A stretch of 64,000 nucleotides of DNA from Maricaulaceae bacterium EIL42A08 (lineage in GTDB: Bacteria; Pseudomonadota; Alphaproteobacteria; Caulobacterales; Maricaulaceae). Where the stretch lies: assembly GCA_024178355.1 (NCBI GenBank), contig JAMZNZ010000006.1, positions 186,001 through 250,000 of the forward strand, given 5' to 3'. Positions 45,996-53,322 of this stretch are shown here, one piece after another (position 1 is the stretch's first letter; every line of letters starts with the position of its first letter). Made by a program: the position numbers and the translations under genes. The notes beneath the pieces are model-generated. The model had not been told where the DNA came from. It searched no databases and saw only the letters and a program-made list of their open reading frames with translations.

Positions 45996-46043
45996 GATGC
46001 TTGATCTTGCAACTATGATTGCGATATTCGCTGTTTCCCGAGC

Positions 46044-46062
46044 CAAGGATGAGGTATCCTTG
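46044..46062 (+). promoter_or_regulatory. Short hairpin in the infC leader
   Basis: CAAGGAT (46044-46050) and ATCCTTG (46056-46062) pair perfectly around a five-base loop, 39 bases ahead of the proposed infC start. It may affect infC translation; no known element matches. Confidence 0.35.
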
Positions 46063-46100
46063 CGCTTTATTTCGACCTGCAGTCACCATGGAGAAGACGC

Positions 46101-46640
46101 ATAGCTCGACGTCCGCACGCCGCGCCGCCGCCCAAGAAGGAAGGCCCGCGAATTAACAGAGAGATCCGGTCCGCCCGGGTCCTGCTGATCGATGAAGAGG
46201 GTGAAAAACAGGGCATCATGCCCGTTGAAGCCGCGCTTGAAGCCGCTCAAGAGGCTGGGCTGGACCTTGTTGAAGTGTCCCCCAACGCTGATCCGCCTGT
46301 CTGTAAGATTATCGATTACGGCAAGCTGAAGTATCAGGAACAAAAGAAAAAAGCCGAAGCGCGCAAGAAGCAGAAAACTCAGGACGTCAAAGAAATCAAA
46401 ATGCGTCCGAACATCGATGTGCATGACTATCAGGTGAAAACCAAAGCCATGACGCGCTTCTTCGAAGAGGGCGACAAGGTGAAGGTGACCCTGCGCTTCC
46501 GCGGTCGCGAAATGGCTCACCAAAGCCGGGGCATGGATGTCATGAACCGCGTCAAGGAAGACTTCGGTGAACTCGCCAAGGTGGAACTTGAGCCCAAGCT
46601 CGAAGGCCGCCAGATGATCATGGTGATGGCTCCGCGCTAA
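46101..46640 (+). CDS. infC: Translation initiation factor IF-3, probable AUA start
   Basis: 179 residues. Binds the 30S subunit and checks start-codon and initiator-tRNA pairing. The reading frame is family-like from ATA 46101 (then [22 protein letters not shown]), with GGAG seven bases upstream; the rest has [37 protein letters not shown] and the C-terminal [10 protein letters not shown]. No in-frame ATG occurs before 46218, which would cut off the first 39 residues, half of the N domain. A second candidate is ATT 46152, also with a good AAGGAAGG ahead. Non-AUG starts are the classical means of IF-3 autoregulation. A terminator follows the stop. Confidence 0.93.
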   Translation: MARRPHAAPPPKKEGPRINREIRSARVLLIDEEGEKQGIMPVEAALEAAQEAGLDLVEVSPNADPPVCKIIDYGKLKYQEQKKKAEARKKQKTQDVKEIKMRPNIDVHDYQVKTKAMTRFFEEGDKVKVTLRFRGREMAHQSRGMDVMNRVKEDFGELAKVELEPKLEGRQMIMVMAPR

Positions 46641-46668
46641 GTCGCGAGGGGCTTTCTGATCCATTAAA

Positions 46669-46703
46669 ACCCCGTCGCATGCGCTATGCGGCGGGGTTTT
46701 TTC
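46669..46703 (+). terminator. Terminator downstream of infC
   Basis: An ACCCCGTCGCAT arm (46669-46680) pairs with ATGCGGCGGGGT (46686-46697) apart from one G-T position, followed by a T run to 46702. It separates infC from the secreted-repeat genes. Confidence 0.85.
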
Positions 46704-46897
46704 GTGTTCGGGGCGGTGTTGAAACGCTCTTTCTCCTTAAAGCTTGCGTCATTGCGCCCCAGTTTCGCCTTACATCCACGTAACGTTGGATTTTGGGAGA
46801 TGAAGGTCGTAAGGTCTTCAAAGGGATTGATTTTATTTTGCGGGCTTCTGAAGCGCTTGCGCGATCGGGGGCTCGGCCAGGTCAATGGGGACATATT

Positions 46898-48292
46898 ATG
46901 AAGACCATGATTGGACTGGTAGCGAGCCTTGGGCTGGCTGCACTTTCAGCAAACGCGAGCGCACAGGACTATAGCGCCGACCCATCCTTTGGTTCGGTGA
47001 CCTTGTCGGCGGGTTTCACGCCAGACCCTCACTCTCGCAACCTGACGGCAGGGGGTTCAATCCGGGCCCAAGACCGGTTTTCCAGTTGCCGAGGCTATAT
47101 CGCCAATGCGCCGGATTACTCGGTTTATTACACGGCCGGATCGACCTTTCCGCTGATTTTTACGGTCGATTCCGATCGCGACACGACGCTGGTTATCAAT
47201 GGCCCGGATACGCGCTGGTACTGCGATGATGATGGGGCCGAAGAGCCGCTGAACCCGATGGTTCGTTTCAACAGCCCGCAGTCTGGCCGTTATGATATCT
47301 GGGTCGGGACCTATTCGCGCGGCTCCAATGTGCCGGCAACGCTGTTCGTTTCTGAAGTTGGCGAGCATACCCGCGATGGCTCCTCCTCCTGGAGTGGGTC
47401 GAGCCAGTCGTCTTCCAGTGCGAGCATCTCGCTTCCGGCTCGCTACGGTAACCGCACGATCAGCGGCGGCTTCCTTCCCGATCCCTGGACGATGGATGTC
47501 ACCGCAGGCGGCCCGCTCCGCGCCAACGATGCGATTAATTCCAATACGTTCTGCTCTGGCTATATCACTGCCGAACCCACCGTTGAGGTTCGCTATGATG
47601 GGTCCAGTGACTTTCACATCTACACGTCTGGCTCTGCTGACGTGACGCTGGCCGTCAATGGTCCAGACGGGACCTGGTACTGCAACGATGACGGGGCTTC
47701 CGGGGCGAATGCGGGCGTCAGCCTGACCTCGGGCACCACGGGCACCTATGACATTTATGTTGGCACTTTCTCTCAGGGTGAGCGCCAGACCCGGCTCAAT
47801 ATCTCTGAGATCGCCATGGATTATGGCACGGGTTCCGGTTCGAGTGGTGGCAGCTCATCGTCGTCCAGTGCGAATATTTCGCTTCCGGCCCGCTACGGTA
47901 ATCGTACGATCAGCGGCGGCTTCCTGCCTGATCCCTGGACGATGGATGTCACCGCGGGTGGCCCGCTGCGTGCCAATGACGCGATCAACGCCAATACCTT
48001 CTGCTCGGGTTACATCACTGCCGAGCCCACCGTTGAAGTCCGCTATGATGGCTCTAGTGACTTTCACATCTACACGTCTGGCTCTGCTGACGTGACGCTG
48101 GCCGTCAATGGGCCTGATGGGACCTGGTATTGCAACGATGACGGAGCCTCCGGGGCCAATGCCGGTGTGAGCCTGACCTCGGGCACCACAGGCACCTACG
48201 ACATCTATGTCGGCACCTTCTCTCAGGGATCGCAGTCGACACGGCTGAACATTTCTGAGATCGCCATGGACTATGGCGTTAACAGCAAATAG
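46898..48292 (+). CDS. Secreted protein with three PPC-like repeat domains
   Basis: 464 residues. A signal peptide (MKTMIGLVASLGLAALSANASA) is followed by three ~130-residue domains joined by serine-rich linkers. Each domain shows the order GFxPDPxxxxxxAGG, CxGYI, a DTTL- or DVTL-type strand, NGPDGTWYCxDDG, SGxYDIYVGT and LxISE. The two cysteines per domain would form a disulfide. The fold resembles pre-peptidase C-terminal (PPC) beta-sandwich domains, but no catalytic domain is present. Repeats 2 and 3 are almost identical at DNA level. ATG 46898 has GGGGA seven bases upstream; earlier in-frame starts lack a signal peptide. Function unknown, probably surface or extracellular binding. Confidence 0.8.
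   Translation: MKTMIGLVASLGLAALSANASAQDYSADPSFGSVTLSAGFTPDPHSRNLTAGGSIRAQDRFSSCRGYIANAPDYSVYYTAGSTFPLIFTVDSDRDTTLVINGPDTRWYCDDDGAEEPLNPMVRFNSPQSGRYDIWVGTYSRGSNVPATLFVSEVGEHTRDGSSSWSGSSQSSSSASISLPARYGNRTISGGFLPDPWTMDVTAGGPLRANDAINSNTFCSGYITAEPTVEVRYDGSSDFHIYTSGSADVTLAVNGPDGTWYCNDDGASGANAGVSLTSGTTGTYDIYVGTFSQGERQTRLNISEIAMDYGTGSGSSGGSSSSSSANISLPARYGNRTISGGFLPDPWTMDVTAGGPLRANDAINANTFCSGYITAEPTVEVRYDGSSDFHIYTSGSADVTLAVNGPDGTWYCNDDGASGANAGVSLTSGTTGTYDIYVGTFSQGSQSTRLNISEIAMDYGVNSK
47429..48289 (+). repeat. Tandem 450-bp intragenic duplication
   Basis: Unit 1 (47429-47878) and unit 2 (47879-48289, without the final linker) are in register at exactly 450 bases, 150 codons. One block of more than 50 bases, starting near 47608 and 48058, is identical. 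Differences are mostly synonymous, so the duplication is recent or kept alike by recombination. Confidence 0.9.
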
Positions 48293-48301
48293 CGCGAACC
48301 G

Positions 48302-48337
48302 GCCCCGTTTGATCTCCAGACGGGGCAATTCGTTTTT
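48302..48337 (+). terminator. Weak terminator after the three-domain gene
   Basis: GCCCCGT (48302-48308) pairs with ACGGGGC (48320-48326) over an 11-base loop, followed six bases later by TTTTT (48333-48337). The gap between stem and T run makes it a weak candidate. Confidence 0.5.
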
Positions 48338-48373
48338 CAATTGGGACTGAAAACCTAGGGGAAGGAGACCCTC

Positions 48374-48844
48374 ATGCTTAAAACAATCGCAACTGTCGGC
48401 CTTGTGGCTGGCCTTTTTACTGGCGTCGCCGCGGCACAGGATTACAGCCTGTCGCCAAACTACACGACGATGAATCTGAGCTCCGGCTTTTCTGATGATC
48501 CGCGCACGGTTCGCTTGAGCTCTGGTGGCAGCAATGATGCCTCGCAGACAATTGGCGGCAGCTGCCGCGGTTTCGTCTCGAGCGCGCCAGACGTTCGCGT
48601 GAACTATTCAGCCGGCTCGACCTTCCCGCTGATCTTCTCGGTGAATTCTGATTCCGACACCACGCTTGTGATCAACGGCCCTGACGGTCGCTGGTATTGT
48701 GATGATGACGGTGGCAACGGTCTGAACCCGTCCTACCGCTTCTCAAACCCGCAGTCGGGTCAGTATGACGTGTGGGTTGGCACCTATGGTGGCTCAAGCC
48801 TTGAGACGGCGACCCTTTATGTGTCCGAGATCAGCAGCCAGTAA
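48374..48844 (+). CDS. Secreted single-domain member of the PPC-like family
   Basis: 156 residues: a signal peptide (MLKTIATVGLVAGLFTGVAAA) plus one copy of the domain found in its two neighbours. It shows GFSDDPRTVRLSSGG, CRGFVSSAPDV, SDTTLVINGPDGRWYCDDDGG, NPQSGQYDVWVGTY and ATLYVSEI. This single copy is most like the first domain of the upstream gene. AAGGAG precedes the ATG. It may be the minimal unit of the family. Confidence 0.8.
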   Translation: MLKTIATVGLVAGLFTGVAAAQDYSLSPNYTTMNLSSGFSDDPRTVRLSSGGSNDASQTIGGSCRGFVSSAPDVRVNYSAGSTFPLIFSVNSDSDTTLVINGPDGRWYCDDDGGNGLNPSYRFSNPQSGQYDVWVGTYGGSSLETATLYVSEISSQ

Positions 48845-48866
48845 GGCGTCTCGCACGCAATAACTT

Positions 48867-48905
48867 CAGGGGTGCACTCGCCATCATATGGTGAATGAGC
48901 CCCTG
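48867..48905 (+). other. Three-tier hairpin between two repeat-protein genes
   Basis: CAGGGG/CCCCTG (48867-48872, 48900-48905), CTC/GAG (48877-48879, 48897-48899) and CCAT/ATGG (48881-48884, 48888-48891) nest in one structure. No T run follows closely, so it is not a clear terminator; it could be an mRNA stabilising or processing element. Confidence 0.4.
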
Positions 48906-48937
48906 CAGGCCCTTTAAAGTCACCACAGGAGCGCCCC

Positions 48938-50698
48938 ATGCGGATTCTGCTCGCCGCCAGCCTGCTGGCCACGACCTCTTCTCTTGCTTACGCACAAAGT
49001 TTCGAAGGCCCGCCGGCCTATGGTGACGTTAACTGGGCACCGGGTGATGACCCGGCCAGCGTTGTCGTTTTGGCTGCCGGTGCGATGCCTGCCGAATGGC
49101 TGGACAGCAGCTGCTACGGCTATATCAGTCCCGCCCCGAGCGCCCGTGTCATTCTGGGCGAACGCGGTGATGTATCGATCGCCGCTGGAGCTGATGAAGA
49201 CCTGGTCATGGTGGTTCGCGGCCCGGATGGCAGGGTGACCTGTAATGACGATGGAGCTGGTAATTTAAATCCTGGAATCTCCCTGACAGATGCTGAAGCG
49301 GGAGCCTATGAGGTCTGGATCGGCAGCTATAGTGCGGGCGTGGGTCACCCCACAACTGTCCTTCACGTGTCAGATGAGTTCATCACCGATAACCCGTTTG
49401 TGGTTTCGCCAGATCCAATGCTGGCGGCGAACCACTCGGTTCGCCTGCGGGCCGGATTTGCTGATGATCCGCGCCGCGTCGCTGTCCGCGCTGGCGGCGA
49501 AGCGTCGCTCGATGGCCTGGATGGCAGCTGCTACGGTTATGCCGGTGCGGCTCCAAATGTGTCCGTCGACTATCGGGCTGGAGATTATGACCTCTATTTC
49601 CTGATGGAGTCCGATGCCGATGGCGTCATCGCCGTTCGCACTCCATCGGGTCAGATGCTGTGCAATGACGACCAGGTCGGGCTTAATCCGGGCGTTCATG
49701 TGGAGAGCCCTGAAAGCGGGCAATATCAGGTCTGGACGGGACTGCTGGGCGAGCGTCGCCGTGTGGTTGATGGCGAGCTGACGATTTCCGAGATCGGGTT
49801 TTCCGGCTTCGATAACCGTGTCGACCTGTCCGCTGAGGCTCGCTTCGAAACCCTGACAGTTGAAAGCGGCTTCACGCCGGACCCAATCGTGATCAATGTT
49901 GACGCGGGCGGTCGTGTTGACGCTGACGTGGCCACGGCTGGCGGTATGACCGACGGGTATTGCTCTGGCTATGTTTCGCGCGAGCCGAGCGTTGAGCTTA
50001 CCTATGAGGCCGGAGCCTTGCCGCTTTATCTGGCGGCCCGCGGTGAAGCGGACCTGACCTTGGCGGTCAACGGGCCGGACGGCACCTGGTATTGTGATGA
50101 CGACGGCGGTGGGGACCTGAACCCGGAGATCATGTTCGAAAGCCCGCAGAGCGGTGTTTACGACATCTATGTGGGCACTTTCAGTGACGAGCCGTACGGC
50201 TCAACCCGCGCAGAGCTGTTCATCTCGGAGCTGGAAGGTATTCCGGCCGGACCGCAGGTCGACCTCTCCCTGCCAGCTCTGTTCGAGACGCTATCGCTGA
50301 GTGCCGGCTTCCTGCCCGACCCTTACGTTATTGAGCTTGAAGCGGGCGGCCCGCTGGATGCCGATGAGTCCGGTGCCGGTGGTGGCGACGACTGGAGCTG
50401 GTGTGCTGGCAACATCACGCAGGCCCCGAGCGTGGAGCTCAACTGGGATGGCAATGGGGACCCGCTTTCCATCTTTGTAAACTCGGAGCGTGACACCACG
50501 CTGGCCATTAATCTGCCCGACGGCAGCTGGGTCTGCGATGATGACGGCGGTGTTGGCGTTGACGCGTCGGTAACGCTGGAGAACGCGCCTTCGGGTGTCT
50601 ACGACATCTATGTCGGGCTCTATTCTGGGAGCGGGACTGCGCCTGCGCAGCTCAATATCTCCGAGTTTGAAGCGCCGACCGATAACTGGGAAGAGTAG
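48938..50698 (+). CDS. Secreted protein with four PPC-like repeat domains
   Basis: 586 residues: a signal peptide (MRILLAASLLATTSSLAYA) and four copies of the domain family. Copies 3 and 4 keep all motifs (CSGYVSREPSVEL, NGPDGTWYCDDDGG; WCAGNITQAPSVEL, PDGSWVCDDDGG). Copies 1 and 2 are more divergent (CYGYISPAP, RVTCNDDGAG; CYGYAGAAPNV, MLCNDDQVG) but keep both cysteines and the SGxYxVWxG strand. The whole protein is acidic. AGGAG lies upstream of the ATG. With its two upstream neighbours it makes eight domain copies in 3.8 kb. Confidence 0.8.
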   Translation: MRILLAASLLATTSSLAYAQSFEGPPAYGDVNWAPGDDPASVVVLAAGAMPAEWLDSSCYGYISPAPSARVILGERGDVSIAAGADEDLVMVVRGPDGRVTCNDDGAGNLNPGISLTDAEAGAYEVWIGSYSAGVGHPTTVLHVSDEFITDNPFVVSPDPMLAANHSVRLRAGFADDPRRVAVRAGGEASLDGLDGSCYGYAGAAPNVSVDYRAGDYDLYFLMESDADGVIAVRTPSGQMLCNDDQVGLNPGVHVESPESGQYQVWTGLLGERRRVVDGELTISEIGFSGFDNRVDLSAEARFETLTVESGFTPDPIVINVDAGGRVDADVATAGGMTDGYCSGYVSREPSVELTYEAGALPLYLAARGEADLTLAVNGPDGTWYCDDDGGGDLNPEIMFESPQSGVYDIYVGTFSDEPYGSTRAELFISELEGIPAGPQVDLSLPALFETLSLSAGFLPDPYVIELEAGGPLDADESGAGGGDDWSWCAGNITQAPSVELNWDGNGDPLSIFVNSERDTTLAINLPDGSWVCDDDGGVGVDASVTLENAPSGVYDIYVGLYSGSGTAPAQLNISEFEAPTDNWEE

Positions 50699-50886
50699 GC
50701 GCGCGCCGCATCTTCCACCTGAAAGTGGGCGGGCGCAGCTTCATCGGCTATGCCCGCTTGCGTTTTGCGACGGGACGCGTATAACCCCCGCTCCCATAAA
50801 ACAGCTCGTCCCGGCCATATTCGACATGCCGGGCGGGTGTGGAACGCCTCGGGACGGCTTGCCGCCCTAAAACGAAGGAGAGCGAA

Positions 50887-51090
50887 ATGTCGAAGCTGAA
50901 GACCAAATCGGGCGCCAAGAAGCGCTTTAAGGTAACGGCGACGGGCAAAGTCCTGGCTGCCGGTGCCGGCAAGCGCCACGGCATGATTAAGCGTACGCCG
51001 AAGCAGATCCGTCAGAAGCGTGGCACCTCTGCCATGGCTGAGCCGGATGCACGTGTCGTCAAGCGCAGCTATATGCCGTACAACCGCTAA
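50887..51090 (+). CDS. rpmI: Large-subunit ribosomal protein L35
   Basis: 67 residues, highly basic. The sequence [38 protein letters not shown] is diagnostic for bL35. ATG 50887 follows AAGGAGAG; an earlier in-frame ATG is not part of the protein. It is 38 bases upstream of rplT. In most bacteria it follows infC directly; here four kilobases of secreted-protein genes intervene. Confidence 0.97.
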   Translation: MSKLKTKSGAKKRFKVTATGKVLAAGAGKRHGMIKRTPKQIRQKRGTSAMAEPDARVVKRSYMPYNR

Positions 51091-51127
51091 GCGGTTGGCT
51101 TTTCAAAGAATTTAAGGAGAGCGACCC

Positions 51128-51484
51128 ATGGCACGAGTGTCTTCCGGACCCGCCCATCACGCCCGTAAAAAGAAAATCATCGACAACGCCAAAGGTTATT
51201 ATGGCCGCCGGAAAAATACCTTCCGCGCTGCCAACCAGGCAGTCGAAAAAGCCGGCCAGTACGCTTACCGCGACCGCCGCAACAAGAAGCGCGTCTTCCG
51301 CGCTCTGTGGATTCAGCGCATCAACGCCGCCGCGCGTCTTAATGAGCTGACCTACTCCACCTTCATGAACGGCCTGAAGCAGGCTGGCATCGAGCTTGAC
51401 CGCAAGGTCCTCGCCGACATCGCCGTGCGCGAGCCGGAAGCTTTTGCTGAGCTGGCCAAGCAAGCCAAGGCTGCGCTGGGTTAA
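51128..51484 (+). CDS. rplT: Large-subunit ribosomal protein L20
   Basis: 118 residues. [32 protein letters not shown] and [21 protein letters not shown] match bL20, which binds 23S rRNA early in assembly and, in several bacteria, represses its own operon. A clear terminator follows, so pheS is a separate unit. Confidence 0.97.
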   Translation: MARVSSGPAHHARKKKIIDNAKGYYGRRKNTFRAANQAVEKAGQYAYRDRRNKKRVFRALWIQRINAAARLNELTYSTFMNGLKQAGIELDRKVLADIAVREPEAFAELAKQAKAALG

Positions 51485-51513
51485 GAGCAACCGCTCAACA
51501 CCAAACACCAAAG

Positions 51514-51545
51514 CGCCCGCCTGGCCCACGTCAGGCGGGCGTTTT
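51514..51545 (+). terminator. Terminator downstream of rplT
   Basis: CGCCCGCCTG (51514-51523) pairs perfectly with CAGGCGGGCG (51532-51541) over an eight-base loop, followed by TTTT (51542-51545). Confidence 0.9.
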
Positions 51546-51624
51546 CGTATTCAGTCCCCGCTTTCATCTTCAGCCTCGCTCGTCTAAACACGCCCGGTAA
51601 CGCTGACATATTCGGACCAAGCCC

Positions 51625-52713
51625 ATGACCGACACCGCCACCGCCGACCTTGAAGCCCTCGAAGCGCGCTTTGCGAGCGATATCGCTGGTGCGAGCGACC
51701 TTGCCGCGCTGGATGCGGTGCGTGTGGCCGCTGTTGGCAAGAAGGGTGAGGTCAGCCTTCTGATGAAGACGCTGGGCAAGATGACCCCGGAAGAGCGTCA
51801 GGTTATGGGCCCGGCGCTCAACGGCCTGCGCAACCGTCTCAATGAGGCGATTGAAGCGCGCAAGGCGGCGCTGGAAGACGAGGCTCTCAACGCAGCGCTC
51901 GCGAGCGAAACCGTGGATGTCACCCGCCCGGTTGCGCCAACACGTATTGGCAAGCTCCACCCGGTCAATCAGGTGATGGAAGAGCTGGCGGTGATCTTCG
52001 CCGATATGGGCTTTAAAGTCGCTGAAGGCCCGGACGTGGAAGACGACTTCCATAACTTCACCGCGTTGAACTTCCCGCCCGATCACCCGGCGCGCGACAC
52101 CCATGACACCTTTTTCATGGAGGCCGCCGACGGTGAAACGCCGAAAGTGCTGCGCACCCACACCAGCCCGGTTCAGATCCGCACCATGGTCAGCGAAGAG
52201 CCGCCGATCCGCATCATCGCGCCGGGCCGGGTCTATCGCTGTGACTGGGACCAGACCCACACGCCGATGTTCCATCAGGTCGAAGGTCTGGTGATCGACA
52301 AGAACACCCATATGGGCCACCTGAAAGGCTGTCTTGAGCAGTTTGTCGGGGCCTTCTTTGAAACTGACACGGTCGAAGCTCGCTTCCGTCCGCACCACTT
52401 CCCCTTCACCGAGCCGAGCGCGGAGATGGATGTGCGCTATGAGCGCGTGGGCGATGCGGTGAAAGTCGGCTCCGGCGACAAGTGGATGGAAATTCTCGGC
52501 TGCGGCATGGTCCACCCGAACGTCATCAAGTCGTGCGGCCTGGACCCGGAAGAGTATCAGGGCTTCGCCTTCGGCATGGGTGTGGATCGCCTCGCCATGC
52601 TGAAATATGGCATGAGCGACCTGCGCCCCTTCTTTGAACCCGACACCCGCTGGTCAGGCCATTACGGTTTCTCGCCGCTCCTGCAGGCAAATTTGGCAAC
52701 GGGGCTGAGCTGA
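51625..52713 (+). CDS. pheS: Phenylalanyl-tRNA synthetase alpha subunit
   Basis: 362 residues. Catalytic subunit of the class II alpha2-beta2 enzyme. An N-terminal coiled-coil arm is followed by [19 protein letters not shown], the motif 2 region [10 protein letters not shown] and [21 protein letters not shown], and the motif 3 segment [17 protein letters not shown]. The gene has a normal length. pheT does not follow directly as usual; an unknown gene lies between. Confidence 0.97.
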   Translation: MTDTATADLEALEARFASDIAGASDLAALDAVRVAAVGKKGEVSLLMKTLGKMTPEERQVMGPALNGLRNRLNEAIEARKAALEDEALNAALASETVDVTRPVAPTRIGKLHPVNQVMEELAVIFADMGFKVAEGPDVEDDFHNFTALNFPPDHPARDTHDTFFMEAADGETPKVLRTHTSPVQIRTMVSEEPPIRIIAPGRVYRCDWDQTHTPMFHQVEGLVIDKNTHMGHLKGCLEQFVGAFFETDTVEARFRPHHFPFTEPSAEMDVRYERVGDAVKVGSGDKWMEILGCGMVHPNVIKSCGLDPEEYQGFAFGMGVDRLAMLKYGMSDLRPFFEPDTRWSGHYGFSPLLQANLATGLS

Positions 52714-52717
52714 ACCC

Positions 52718-53296
52718 GTGACCGAAAAGCGCTCCCTCCTGTCCCGTCTCCGCTTCGAGACAGTTGGCTCCATCACAGCGATTGTGGTGGGGGTGATTGC
52801 CCTGTGGGTCAGCTATGACCAGGCGCAGGTCATGCGCCAGGATATACGCGCCAGCGTCTGGCCGGCGCTCCAGGTTCAGGGCTTTGTGGATACCCAGAAC
52901 GGTCTGGCAATCGGCCTGAATATCGAAAACGCTGGCGTGGGTCCGGCTCTGATCGAACGCATTTCCGTGCGCCAGGGGCAAAGCCTCGTTGCTGACATTG
53001 AAGACTTGCGTTCGCGCATCGATGAAAGCGCGGATATCTCCTTTGATACCGGCACAGGGCGCATTCTGGCCTCCGGTGGCGCGTTCCAGCCCTTTGTGTT
53101 CCGCACCGATGACCCGGCCGGATTTTTGGGTGTCGAAGGCCCTGTTGATCCGCTCCTGGCCAGCCGCGCAATCGGGGGCTGGACCGCAGAGGTCTGCTAC
53201 TGCTCCAGCCTTGGCGATTGCTGGCTTTCCGACACCACCACAAATCCACCCGCTGAAATCGACAGCTGCGATGCCGATGAGGCAAGCGCTCTGTAA
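52718..53296 (+). CDS. Hypothetical membrane-anchored protein between pheS and pheT
   Basis: 192 residues, not recognised. A short basic N terminus and one membrane helix (SITAIVVGVIALWVSY) suggest an N-in anchor, with a ~165-residue domain outside the cytoplasm containing IGLNIENAGVGPALIERISV and a cysteine-rich end (CYCSSLGDCWLSD, DSCDAD). GTG 52718 is four bases after the pheS stop and the gene ends 26 bases before pheT, so it is probably co-transcribed with both. Confidence 0.65.
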   Translation: MTEKRSLLSRLRFETVGSITAIVVGVIALWVSYDQAQVMRQDIRASVWPALQVQGFVDTQNGLAIGLNIENAGVGPALIERISVRQGQSLVADIEDLRSRIDESADISFDTGTGRILASGGAFQPFVFRTDDPAGFLGVEGPVDPLLASRAIGGWTAEVCYCSSLGDCWLSDTTTNPPAEIDSCDADEASAL

Positions 53297-53322
53297 GCCG
53301 CTTCAGATTTGAGACCGATCCG

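Noticed and set aside
45132-46046. 304-codon open frame on the minus strand over the GT9 gene
   Set aside because: Antisense to a recognisable glycosyltransferase; no protein motifs.
46218-46640. ATG 46218 as the start of IF-3
   Set aside because: It would remove the conserved N-terminal part (INREIR onward) that reads in frame upstream.
51481-52515. 344-codon open frame on the minus strand over pheS
   Set aside because: Antisense shadow of pheS, a common effect of high-GC codon bias; no ribosome site or family likeness.
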